From contig JBDSHZ010000139.1 of assembly GCA_039918235.1 (NCBI GenBank), forward strand, positions 1 to 31,411: a stretch of DNA of 31,411 nucleotides, in the 5' to 3' direction. This DNA comes from Pseudopedobacter sp039918235 (GTDB taxonomy: Bacteria > Bacteroidota > Bacteroidia > Sphingobacteriales > Sphingobacteriaceae). Each line of letters begins with the position of its first letter. Within the stretch, counting starts at the first letter, position 1. Shown here piece after piece: positions 17,314 to 26,021 of the stretch. The notes beneath the pieces were generated by a model, which was not told where the DNA came from, did no database searches, and worked only from the letters and a program-made list of their open reading frames with translations. The translations under genes were made by a program, and so were the position numbers.

Positions 17314-18786
17314 TTACTTAAATGCATCCCATAATTGAGTTTGGTTGGCTAAAGGTAAAGTGACAATAAATTTCGAGCCCCTTCCCTGACTACTTTCCAA
17401 CTCTAGCTTTCCTTTATGGTTAATAATATTCTTTTGTGCATTGGTTAAACCAAGTCCCACGTTTTTTTGTTTGGTAGTAAAAAACGGTTCAAAAATTTTA
17501 CCTTGATTCTCTTCTGAAATTCCTTCTCCATCATCTATGATTTCAATTTTCGCTTGATTATTAGCTTCATAAACTTTGATATGGATTTCTCTTGGAGATG
17601 CTTGAACTGCATTCATCAATATATGATAGAAAACTTGTGTCATTCTATCATAATCTACATCTACCAACAAATCTGTATTATTGAAATCTTTATTGAATTT
17701 TATTGCTCCTTTTTCAATATCAGGGTAAGCCTTATCAATGCTTTCATCTATCAACATATTCAATGTTTTGGGTTGAATATTTAATTCAATAGATTGAGTA
17801 GAATTAATAAAGTCGCCTATCAAAAGATTTATTCTTTCAAAATTATTCTTAATAATATCGATGTATAGATTTACAGAATCATCATCAGACTGTAACTGCA
17901 TTTTTAACTGGTCTATTGATAAATCAATGTTAGATAACGGATTTGTGATCTCTTTGGCCAGGCTTTTTGCAATTCTTTCTGTTACAGCAATCTTTTCAGC
18001 ATCTAAAGAAGCTCTTTCATCTTTTTTCCTATCCGTGATGTCGTGAATTATGCAATAATATAATTCTTGTGTTGCATGTTGATCTATTTGAAGAAATGCT
18101 GAAATTGAAACTTTTTTTACTTCAATATTTTTAGTGATAAAATCTGTTTCAAAATCATTAATTGCGCCTTTCTCATCCATTAGTTCAGAAAATCTTAAAC
18201 TATCTTGTTTACGGTAATAAAGCTGTGTACCATTCAGGTTATCTAATTCTTCTTTTGAATAGCCAAAGAATTTTAGCCCAGCTTTATTCATATCTTTAAT
18301 AGTACCCGAAGAGTCTAGTATCATAAAAGGCTCTTTAGAACGCTCAAAAATAATTCTGAACTTGTTTTCACTTTCTCTTAAAGCCTTCAAAGTTAATTTA
18401 TGCTTTAAGGCGTATCTGATAGAACGCTCTATGGTGTAAGGATTAATCTGATCTTTAACCAAATAATCTGCAGCGCCGGTTTCTAATGCTTCTTCATCTA
18501 CTTTAGAATCTCCTTTACCGGTTAAGATGATGATAGGCTCATTAACGTTGGATTTAATTGCCTCATTTAATAGATCTAATCCAGTATACTTTCCTAATCT
18601 ATAATCAACTAAATAGATATCATAATGGCTTTTAAGCATGGCATTAATGCCCTCTTCATAATTATTGATCCAGCTCAATTTATAATTCTCTCTCTGAGGA
18701 ATTTCATTAAAAATATCTTTAGTTAAGATATAATCATCTTCATCATCATCTACTAATAATACTCTTACAGGTTTCATATTAGCCAT
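17314..18786 (-). CDS. Receiver-PAS-ATPase hybrid protein with degenerate H-box
   Basis: A 490-residue cytoplasmic signalling protein. A complete receiver domain (about 6-130) has acidic pocket LVDDDEDD, phospho-acceptor Asp61, Thr89 and Lys111. A PAS domain (about 138-250) and a dimerisation helix pair (about 262-340) follow. The C-terminal HATPase_c has N-box MNAVQAS, G1 DDGEGI, F-box KIFEPFF and G2 GLGLT. In the dimerisation helix the usual AHEIRNPL reads AKEITNPLSNI, with Lys278 (AAA at 17953-17955) where the phospho-acceptor His should be. Trans- or cis-autophosphorylation at that site is therefore impossible, although ATP binding looks intact. It may act as a phosphatase, an ATP-dependent switch or a scaffold. 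Its start overlaps the upstream receiver gene by 8 bases, and a terminator follows. Confidence 0.9.
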   Translation of the reverse strand: MANMKPVRVLLVDDDEDDYILTKDIFNEIPQRENYKLSWINNYEEGINAMLKSHYDIYLVDYRLGKYTGLDLLNEAIKSNVNEPIIILTGKGDSKVDEEALETGAADYLVKDQINPYTIERSIRYALKHKLTLKALRESENKFRIIFERSKEPFMILDSSGTIKDMNKAGLKFFGYSKEELDNLNGTQLYYRKQDSLRFSELMDEKGAINDFETDFITKNIEVKKVSISAFLQIDQHATQELYYCIIHDITDRKKDERASLDAEKIAVTERIAKSLAKEITNPLSNIDLSIDQLKMQLQSDDDSVNLYIDIIKNNFERINLLIGDFINSTQSIELNIQPKTLNMLIDESIDKAYPDIEKGAIKFNKDFNNTDLLVDVDYDRMTQVFYHILMNAVQASPREIHIKVYEANNQAKIEIIDDGEGISEENQGKIFEPFFTTKQKNVGLGLTNAQKNIINHKGKLELESSQGRGSKFIVTLPLANQTQLWDAFK

Positions 18787-19183
18787 ACTTTTCTATGAGT
18801 TCTTTTGTAATTTTCAGCATTAATTCAAACCTGATTGGTTTAGTGATAAATTCATCCGCACCAAGTTTTATTACTTTCTCCTTATCCGTCTTACTGCTTG
18901 AAGTTGTAAAAATCACAACAGGGATGTGTTTGGTCTTCTCACTCTGTTTTACCCAAGTCAGTAATTCCACGCCGTTTACCTTTGGCATATTCAAATCAAG
19001 AATAAAAAGATCAGGGTATTGATCATTCAGATCATCCTGTTCTTCATTAATTCTTAGAAGAACCTTTTCCCCATCTTCAAAAAAACTTATCCCCTCTGCG
19101 TAATGGTTTTCTTCAAATGCTTCTCTAATAATCATCCTGTCATCCGGATCATCATCTGCAATCCAAATAGATTTTTTTGTCAT
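18779..19183 (-). CDS. Single-domain response regulator (Rcp1/CheY-like)
   Basis: A 134-residue protein consisting of one receiver domain with no output domain: acidic cluster ADDDPDD (9-15), phospho-acceptor Asp63 in LDLNMP, Thr93/Thr94 and Lys115 in TKP. The longer loop between alpha 2 and beta 3 (INEEQDDLNDQYPDLF) is typical of Rcp1-type regulators that partner phytochrome-like and PAS-rich kinases. It lies 9 bases after the membrane kinase gene and overlaps the next gene by 8 bases. It is therefore probably a phosphate shuttle or sink between the kinase and the other receivers in this operon. Confidence 0.93.
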   Translation of the reverse strand: MTKKSIWIADDDPDDRMIIREAFEENHYAEGISFFEDGEKVLLRINEEQDDLNDQYPDLFILDLNMPKVNGVELLTWVKQSEKTKHIPVVIFTTSSSKTDKEKVIKLGADEFITKPIRFELMLKITKELIEKYG

Positions 19184-19192
19184 CTCTTCTTG

Positions 19193-22021
19193 TTAACTTA
19201 TTTGGTTTACAGGCAATATAATGGTAAAAACTGTACCTTCATTTTGCTTACTGCTTACTCTTATTAATCCATTATGTTTCTCTACAATTTTCTTACATAC
19301 TGCTAAACCAATACCAGTTCCTTGGTACTCGTTTCTGGTATGCAATCTTTGGAAGAGCTCAAAAATTTTATCTGCGTATTGCTGATCGAACCCAATCCCA
19401 TTATCCTTAACCACAATTCTGCAATAATCTTTATTTTGTTCTAATTCAGGAGAAAGTGCGTCTCCTCTTAATATCTCTGACTTAATTTCAACTAAAGGAG
19501 GTTTTCCTTCAACTGTGAATTTAATGGCATTACTGATTAAATTTTGGAATAATTGTCTTATTTGGCCGGGAACAGCAATGATTTTATGATTAATTGTAAG
19601 TTCAATGGTGGCATTTTTCTTCTCAATGGTAAACTCTAAATCTTCTATTATTTTCTGAATCTGATCATGAAGGTCTACTTCTACAAATCCTTCATCAGTA
19701 CGTGTTACCCTAGAAAAAGTGAGTAAATCATCAATTAAAGTCTGCATCCGCTCAGATGCACTTTGCATTCTTTTAATATAATCTAAGCCTTCTTCTGCGA
19801 TGTTGCTACTAAATTTAGTCTGTAGCCTATCTCCAAATGCTCTGATTTTTCTTAGTGGCTCTTGCAAATCATGTGAAGCTACGTAAGCAAATTGCTCCAA
19901 ATCTTGGTTTGAACGGTTTAGTTCTTCTACCTTAGATTCTAAGCTCTTCTGCACTTTTTTAATCTCCGTAATGTCATGCATTACCACCATCACATTGAAA
20001 ATATCTCCTACAACATTTTTCACAGGTTTATAGTCAATCATGAAAGTTTTCTCATTATCAAATTCTTTCTCAATCTGTTGCTCTTGCCCGTTAAATGCTT
20101 TTTGTAGAAACTCCGCATTAAGGTAATACTCTTCTTCTGGGAATAATTCTTTCAGATTAATACCCGTATAAAGCTCATTCTTAAATTTTATATGATCTAT
20201 AATTGGCCCATCAAATAAAATGAGGTCATAATTCTTATCATACATCAGCACTATAGAATCAGGCACATTTCCCGCAATTGTTTTATAGATACTTTCCGTC
20301 TTTTCTAATAATAATGCGGCATTTTTAAGCTCCGTAATATCCTGAAGGTTACCAATAATCTTATTGATACTTTCCTCTTTATTATTGATGATTTTTGCGG
20401 TGAGGTAAACATATCTTATATCCTTATTAGGCCTAATGATTCTAAATTCTACCGCAAAATCTTTTTTATCTTTTAATATTTTTTCTATTAATTTTTGGCA
20501 CTTGTCCATATCATCTGGATGCACCAAAGTTTTATAAAAATTTAATGTGATCTCTACAGAATTGGGCTCATAACCATGGATCCTAAACATTTCTTCTGAC
20601 CAGAAAAAATGATCAATCCCTTTAAACCATTCAAAACTTCCATTATGAGAAATGGACTCTGCCTCTTTAAGCAAGGTTTCATTTTGAGATAATTTTTGAG
20701 TGGTTTCCTTAAGTTCTGTAATATCTAAACAAGTTCCAATAATCTTTTTATCAGTGTTGATGTATCTGCATTGGGCTAAAATATACCTTCTTTCACCATT
20801 TACCCATAAAACTTCATATTCTGTATTAAATGAAGACTGATGCTTAATCGCATCCTCTAACATTTTTTTATATTCTGCCCTATAATCGGGCATAATCATG
20901 TTATACATTAAATCCAAATTTGGAGAAATAGAATTGGGCATGTAACCAAAGATTCGATATAAGGCATCGGAGAAATTGATTTCTTTGGTTACCACATCCA
21001 AGTCCCAGCTTCCCATGTTTGCTAGTTTTTCCGCATGTTGAAGCAAGCTCTGTCTTCGTTCCAGATCTTTCTGAATCTTTTCTTTAGATTTAATCTCTTC
21101 ATCAAGTACTAAATTCATTTGATGCTGGGTAGTAATACTTCTGGAATAATTTAAACTTATCCCTATTAACGGAACCAGGTAAGTAATGAGTTTTAAGAAT
21201 TGGGCAAAATTATATTCGATATCAAAATTCTTATAAAAAACCGCCATGTGAACATTTGAAAATATAGCCGGAATCATGCTCAAGATGAGCATCTGAAAGA
21301 AAATTCCGTTATAATCTCTTAAGAGTTTAGGCATGATTAACGCACCCCATATCAGAAAAAGAAAAATACTGACGAGCTCAAAAGGGTGAGTAAAAAAAGC
21401 TTCTCTCTGTATAAAGAAATCCGGGATTTCCTTAGCATTAAAAGTATATATGATAAGAGCGAGCGTAATTGTAAAAAAAGAAAAACCGATTGTTCTGACT
21501 AATACAATTATTTTTCGGTCATCTTTATATCTGTTTGGATTTATACCAAGAATTAAGAATGTAGCGATGATAAGTAGTGAAGCATTTAATACCCTGCTTA
21601 TAAACCAACTTAGATAAATGGCTTCATCTAAACTAACATTCACCTTTACTGCCTCTAAAACAATTAAAAGGTGGGCCATGTCAAAAATAGAAGTGCACAA
21701 AAGTGCAAGTCCAATGAGGGGTGCTGCAATATCTTTCTTTACCCTAAAATCTAACAGGGTGAGAATGCAAGTGAATACGGCAATTGCAATACTGAAAATT
21801 ATCCAAACGGTGGAAAAGGTTTTTCCAAGGATCAGTTCTGTTGATATATTTTGAGTGATTCTTGTGAAAGAGATAATTCTGTAGCCATTATAGCTGATCT
21901 CAACACCAAAAATTGACAATATGGTTGGAGCAATACAAATCAAAAAGATTGCCCAGAAATATCCCATCGGAATATTTAGTCCACCTTTTTTACGACCTAT
22001 TGAAATTGTTTGTAATGGCAA
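19193..22021 (-). CDS. Membrane-bound multi-PAS sensor histidine kinase (MASE3/4-like sensor)
   Basis: A 942-residue sensor kinase. About residues 18-290 hold seven or so transmembrane helices with the pattern of MASE3/MASE4 integral membrane sensor domains (LICIAPTILSIFGV, IFDMAHLLIVLEAVKV). Three PAS/PAC units follow at about 325-440, 450-565 and 575-690. The HisKA domain has the phospho-acceptor His717 in YVASHDLQEPLRK, and the HATPase_c domain (about 815-940) has NLISNAIKF, KDNGIGF, FELFQRLH and GTGIGLA. The class is the phytochrome-like 'SHDLQEPL' type. The start is TTG 22021 (21 bases after the upstream stop); ATG 21967 (residue 19) is an alternative. It is the only gene in its operon with an intact kinase His. 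The sensed signal is unknown. Confidence 0.92.
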   Translation of the reverse strand: MPLQTISIGRKKGGLNIPMGYFWAIFLICIAPTILSIFGVEISYNGYRIISFTRITQNISTELILGKTFSTVWIIFSIAIAVFTCILTLLDFRVKKDIAAPLIGLALLCTSIFDMAHLLIVLEAVKVNVSLDEAIYLSWFISRVLNASLLIIATFLILGINPNRYKDDRKIIVLVRTIGFSFFTITLALIIYTFNAKEIPDFFIQREAFFTHPFELVSIFLFLIWGALIMPKLLRDYNGIFFQMLILSMIPAIFSNVHMAVFYKNFDIEYNFAQFLKLITYLVPLIGISLNYSRSITTQHQMNLVLDEEIKSKEKIQKDLERRQSLLQHAEKLANMGSWDLDVVTKEINFSDALYRIFGYMPNSISPNLDLMYNMIMPDYRAEYKKMLEDAIKHQSSFNTEYEVLWVNGERRYILAQCRYINTDKKIIGTCLDITELKETTQKLSQNETLLKEAESISHNGSFEWFKGIDHFFWSEEMFRIHGYEPNSVEITLNFYKTLVHPDDMDKCQKLIEKILKDKKDFAVEFRIIRPNKDIRYVYLTAKIINNKEESINKIIGNLQDITELKNAALLLEKTESIYKTIAGNVPDSIVLMYDKNYDLILFDGPIIDHIKFKNELYTGINLKELFPEEEYYLNAEFLQKAFNGQEQQIEKEFDNEKTFMIDYKPVKNVVGDIFNVMVVMHDITEIKKVQKSLESKVEELNRSNQDLEQFAYVASHDLQEPLRKIRAFGDRLQTKFSSNIAEEGLDYIKRMQSASERMQTLIDDLLTFSRVTRTDEGFVEVDLHDQIQKIIEDLEFTIEKKNATIELTINHKIIAVPGQIRQLFQNLISNAIKFTVEGKPPLVEIKSEILRGDALSPELEQNKDYCRIVVKDNGIGFDQQYADKIFELFQRLHTRNEYQGTGIGLAVCKKIVEKHNGLIRVSSKQNEGTVFTIILPVNQIS

Positions 22022-22042
22022 AATGCTTTAGTTAACTGCTTA

Positions 22043-23464
22043 CTATTCTATGTTTATTGCTTTCATTTTATTATAAAGCGTTTTTCTATCAATATTTAAA
22101 AGTTGTGCTGCTTTGGTTTTATTAAAATTTACATCCTTTAAAACTTTTAGAATAGTTTCATATTCTGCCTCGAGTGCTGCATTTTTAAGGTCTAACTTTT
22201 TATCTTTAAACTGACCGGATGAGCTGAGCTCTAAAGCATTTTCAAAAGCCGAAGCTTTAGAATGGGTTGATATTTCTAAAGGCAAAGCTTTTGACTGCAC
22301 AAAATCACCTTCACTTAACAGTACTGCTCTTCTCATTACATTTTTAAGCTCTCTTACATTCCCAGGCCATGGGTAAGTAAGAAAACATTCTTCCACTTCT
22401 GGTGAAAAACCTTTTACATCCTTATCTAATTCCTTATTTGCCGACTGTAGAAAATACTCGGCAAAAATTAAAATGTCCTTTCCTCTTTCTCTTAATGGTG
22501 GCATGTAAATGCCAAATTCATTGAAACGATGATATAAATCTTCCCTAAATCTTCCTTTGCTGATGGCATCAATTAAATTTTCATTGGTTGCAACAATTAT
22601 TCTAACATCTAAATCAATTTCTTTGGTTGATCCAATTCTCTTTACCTTTCTTTCTTGGACTGTTCTTAATAAGGCTCCCTGTATTTCATAAGACAAATTC
22701 CCTACTTCGTCTAAAAATAAAGTTCCCCCATTGGCCATTTCAAAATGTCCTATTTTGGTATATAAAGCGCCTGTAAATGACCCCTTTTCATGTCCAAAAA
22801 ATTCAGATCCTGCAAGTTCTTTAGTTAATGAACCACAATCCATGGCTACAAAAGGCTTGTCTCTTCTTGGGCTTTTCATATGGATACTTTGGGCAACAGA
22901 CTCTTTTCCCGTACCGCTTTCACCAATCAAAATCACACTATAATTTGTAGGGGAAACCAAATCAATCTGCCTCATTAATTCTTTTGCTACCGAACTTTGA
23001 CCGATAACATATTTTTCATTTTCAGAAGATGGTTTCTTAATCTCTCTATTTTTAGGACTTTCAGAAATAGACTTAGGTTTGTCCATTTCTTCATTTAAAG
23101 CTTGTTGAGTATCAATAGCCTTATTAATGGTATTTAATATTTCATCTGGATATAAAGGCTTTGTAATATAATCATAAGCCCCCATTTTAATTAATTCTAC
23201 TGCTAATTTGATATCAGAATAGCCGGTGATAATTATTACTCCGGTTCTTGGATAAAGCAACTTTATCCTTTTTAATACTTCCCTTCCATCAGTATCCTCT
23301 AATCTAAAGTCACATAATACGAGGTTAAAGCTTTCTGTACCTAATATTTCGAATGCAGAAGATCCTGAAGTTGCTGTCTTAGCTTCATATCCATTTCTTG
23401 AAAGAAATTTAGAAAGCAAAAGTCCAATATTTACTTCATCATCTACAATAAGGATTCTCTTCAT
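22043..23464 (-). CDS. NtrC-family sigma-54-dependent response regulator
   Basis: A 473-residue regulator with receiver (1-120; Asp52, Thr80, Lys102), AAA+ sigma-54 activation domain (about 153-385) and C-terminal Fis-type helix-turn-helix (about 432-473, NKTKAAQLLNIDRKTLYNKM). The AAA+ part has Walker A GESGTGKE (181-188), sigma-54 loop GSFTGA (228-233, usually GAFTGA), Walker B GGTLFLDEVG and the arginine-finger region RFREDLYHRFNEF. Phosphorylated, it would remodel sigma-54 RNA polymerase at -24/-12 promoters. It is first in the four-gene signalling operon, 21 bases before the membrane kinase, which is its likely phosphodonor. I found no convincing -24/-12 site in the window, so its targets are elsewhere. 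Confidence 0.95.
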   Translation of the reverse strand: MKRILIVDDEVNIGLLLSKFLSRNGYEAKTATSGSSAFEILGTESFNLVLCDFRLEDTDGREVLKRIKLLYPRTGVIIITGYSDIKLAVELIKMGAYDYITKPLYPDEILNTINKAIDTQQALNEEMDKPKSISESPKNREIKKPSSENEKYVIGQSSVAKELMRQIDLVSPTNYSVILIGESGTGKESVAQSIHMKSPRRDKPFVAMDCGSLTKELAGSEFFGHEKGSFTGALYTKIGHFEMANGGTLFLDEVGNLSYEIQGALLRTVQERKVKRIGSTKEIDLDVRIIVATNENLIDAISKGRFREDLYHRFNEFGIYMPPLRERGKDILIFAEYFLQSANKELDKDVKGFSPEVEECFLTYPWPGNVRELKNVMRRAVLLSEGDFVQSKALPLEISTHSKASAFENALELSSSGQFKDKKLDLKNAALEAEYETILKVLKDVNFNKTKAAQLLNIDRKTLYNKMKAINIE

Positions 23465-23590
23465 GAATATATCTGGAATTATAAAGCTCTATCGTTTAAT
23501 ATAACCTAACGAATATAAATTATTTATTTTAGATGGGAAAAACATTCTACATAATTAACTTTTAATTAATTAATATAATCTATAAATTTT

Positions 23591-24373
23591 TTAATTTCTA
23601 TTGAAGGAAGCTTTTCTTTTCTCTAGAAATGCACTTACTCCTTCTTTAAAATCTGCAGTTCCAAAGCATTTCCCAAATTCATCAATCTCAGTTTTAAAAC
23701 CATCTTTATTGGAGTCTAATGAAGCGTTGATGGCAACTATTGCTGCAGTAATTGCTTTAGGAGAGCGTGAAAGAATCTTGTCCATTAAGGCAAATGAACT
23801 ATCTAACAACTGATCCGCAATTACTACTTTATTCACCAAGCCAATTCCTAACGCTTCTGCTGCATTAATCATATCGGCTGTTAAAATTATCTCCATTGCC
23901 TTCCCTTTTCCAACTAATTGGGTAAGTCTTTGAGTTCCTCCGTAACCTGGAATTAAGCCCAAAGTAACTTCCGGAAGTCCCAATCTAGCATGATCAGCAG
24001 CAATTCTAATATGGCAGGCCAAAGCCAGTTCCAATCCTCCGCCTAAGGCAAAACCATTTATAGCGGCGATAACCGGTTTATTACTATTTGCAATCAAATC
24101 AAAAACTAACAAATGCCCTTCTTTTGATAATGCACTTCCCTCCTCCTGATTAAAGGAGGAAAACTCACTGATATCAGCGCCAGCAATAAAAGCTTTCTCT
24201 CCTGCTCCAGTAATAATAATACCGCCAATAGCAACATTATTTTGAGCATTTTTAACCGCTAAATGTAATTCCTTAAGCGTATTTCTATTTAAAGCATTTA
24301 GTTTTTTTTCTCTATTAATGGTAATTAATAAGGTCTCTTCTCTAATCTCTTCTAAAATATTTGCGTAACTCAT
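23591..24373 (-). CDS. Enoyl-CoA hydratase/isomerase family protein
   Basis: A 260-residue crotonase-fold protein. The oxyanion-hole motifs are AFIAGADISEF (near 61-71) and NGFALGGGLELALACHIRIAA (near 109-129). The catalytic glutamate pair is present: LGLPEVTLGLIPGYGGTQRL has the Glu that activates water, and GGLELAL carries the first Glu. Both suggest true enoyl-CoA hydratase activity, hydrating trans-2-enoyl-CoA in beta-oxidation or branched-chain catabolism. It lies 9 bases after the B12-binding mutase subunit gene, so the pair probably works in the same acyl-CoA pathway. The exact substrate is not determined. Confidence 0.9.
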   Translation of the reverse strand: MSYANILEEIREETLLITINREKKLNALNRNTLKELHLAVKNAQNNVAIGGIIITGAGEKAFIAGADISEFSSFNQEEGSALSKEGHLLVFDLIANSNKPVIAAINGFALGGGLELALACHIRIAADHARLGLPEVTLGLIPGYGGTQRLTQLVGKGKAMEIILTADMINAAEALGIGLVNKVVIADQLLDSSFALMDKILSRSPKAITAAIVAINASLDSNKDGFKTEIDEFGKCFGTADFKEGVSAFLEKRKASFNRN

Positions 24374-24382
24374 CTTATTTAA

Positions 24383-24802
24383 TTAAAAGTTTCTGTTTTG
24401 GAGAACCCACTCATTAATGTATGCCACAATCTCTGTGGTAGGTGTGCCCGGAGTAAATAGTTGACCAACCCCAATAGCAGTCAATTCTAATGCGTCTTTT
24501 TCAGGAATAATTCCACCTCCTGTGATCAGCACATCATTCATTTCCTTTTCCTTTAATAACTTCATGATTTTAGGAAAAACCGTCATATGTGCACCAGAAA
24601 GAATGGATACTCCAATAGCATCCACGTCTTCTTGTAAAGCTGTATTTACCACCATTTCTGGAGTTTGCCTTAAGCCGGTATAAATCACTTCCATACCTGC
24701 ATCTCTCAGAGAAGTGGCAATTATTTTTGCTCCCCTATCGTGACCGTCCAAACCTACTTTTGCTACTAAAACCCTTACCGGACGATTCAGTTTGTTTTCC
24801 AT
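24383..24802 (-). CDS. Cobalamin-binding subunit of an acyl-CoA mutase (methylmalonyl-CoA mutase type)
   Basis: A 139-residue stand-alone B12-binding domain. It has the base-off/His-on signature GLDGHDRGAKIIA (DxHxxG; His is the lower cobalt ligand), then SILSGAH and LITGGGIIPEKD, the SxL and GG motifs of the family, and the FTPGTPTTEIV tail. Such free subunits pair with a separate catalytic subunit for methylmalonyl-CoA, isobutyryl-CoA or ethylmalonyl-CoA mutases, and no such large subunit is in the window. An upstream in-frame ATG at 24844 adds 14 residues unlike the family; ATG 24802 (MENKLNRPVRVLVAKVGLDG) is chosen. The divergent broken TPR gene starts 91 bases away. Confidence 0.88.
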   Translation of the reverse strand: MENKLNRPVRVLVAKVGLDGHDRGAKIIATSLRDAGMEVIYTGLRQTPEMVVNTALQEDVDAIGVSILSGAHMTVFPKIMKLLKEKEMNDVLITGGGIIPEKDALELTAIGVGQLFTPGTPTTEIVAYINEWVLQNRNF

Positions 24803-24893
24803 TTCTTTAATTGGTTTAACTGTAAAAGTACTAAGAAAAATCATTTAAGAGATTTTGCGTTTGAGAAGCGTATCTTCAATTATATTTCATTTA

Positions 24894-25892
24894 ATGAACA
24901 ATTTCAAGAATCACCTTTTTATTCTTCTATTGATGATGGCAAAATCATCGATTGTATTCTCCTCTAATTATTCAGCTGAACAAAAAGTTGTTGCAGCAGA
25001 ATCTTTTCACTCTAAATTCTTGATTGCAGAAGAACTCAGATTTTTAGATGCTAAAAGTTTTATTGTTTCTGGGTGGTTGCCGTTAGATCAAAATATTTAT
25101 TTCAGCGGATTGAATCAAAAAAATATTTTGCCAACACTTTATTCTAAAATAGTTATTAGGGATACTTTATTTTCAAAAAAAATAATTGAATTAAGTGCGC
25201 AAAATGAAAAATTACAAGCTATTAATTTTGCTTATGAGGGTTTATATGAAAAATCTATCTTACACTTTTCTAATGCTTTATTAAAGTATACATTTTTAAA
25301 GGATACCTTAAACAGAATTGTAGTAAATCAAAACCTTTATGAATTATACATCTTAAAAAATAGCTATGAAGAAGCATCAACAGCTAATCATCATATCGAA
25401 TTGTTACTGAGCAAATCCCATAAAAAAAGCAAATTGATTGATAATTTATTACAAAGAGTGACCATTGAAATTGAAAAAGGAAACACAAAGAATGCTGAAA
25501 ATATCATCTTAAAGAAGGTTTTAGCAATGGGCGTAAATAAAAACCAAGAGCAGGAATGCTATTTATCCTTAGGAAAAATCTATTTACTGGCTAAAAGACT
25601 TACAGAAGCTAAATGGTTTTTTATTCAGGCTTATACGCTTTCAGAAAAAAGAAATTCGAGATTGGGGGAAATTAAATCTTTGTTACTTTTGGCTAAAGTT
25701 TAAAATCAGGTAGGGGATCATTCTTTAGCACTTAACAATATTTTAAAAGCAAAAAATTTGATCACCAATTCACTTAAAGTTTATATAATTGATGTTGAAA
25801 TAGGATTAGCACAAACTTACCATCAACTCAATCAAATGCAAAAATCAACTATTCATTTCAATAATTTCAATTCAGCAAAGGCGTTATATTAA
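24894..25892 (+). pseudogene. Broken TPR protein gene (secreted or membrane sensor remnant)
   Basis: From ATG 24894 the frame encodes a signal peptide (MNNFKNHLFILLLMMAKSS) and then tetratricopeptide-like helices (FAYEGLYEKSILHFSNALLKY, ECYLSLGKIYLLAKRLTEAKWFF). It stops at TAA 25701-25703 after LLLLAKV. The same frame continues for another 62 codons with TPR character (NQVGDHSLALNNILKAKNLI, IGLAQTYHQLNQMQKS) to TAA 25890-25892. AKV-stop-NQVGD fits an AKVY/NQVGD consensus with one base change at 25703. Beyond 25892 fragments such as KLNKEFLQKEKTIL and LINEEYQI appear in different frames, suggesting further decay. TPR modules of this sort often form the periplasmic part of Bacteroidota sensor kinases or regulators, so the missing 3' part may have been one; that is inference. 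Confidence 0.75.
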
Positions 25893-26021
25893 TCATAAAC
25901 CAAAAGAAACATTATAAAATTAAATAAAGAATTCCTACAGAAGGAAAAAACAATTCTTTAGCAAAATCCTTATCAATGAAGAATATCAAATTGATTGCTC
26001 CTAAATTATAATCCACCATAA

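Noticed and set aside
23465..23590. Promoter or operator for the signalling operon
   Set aside because: Very AT-rich gap; no TAnnTTTG box with a -33 partner or clear palindrome that I can defend.
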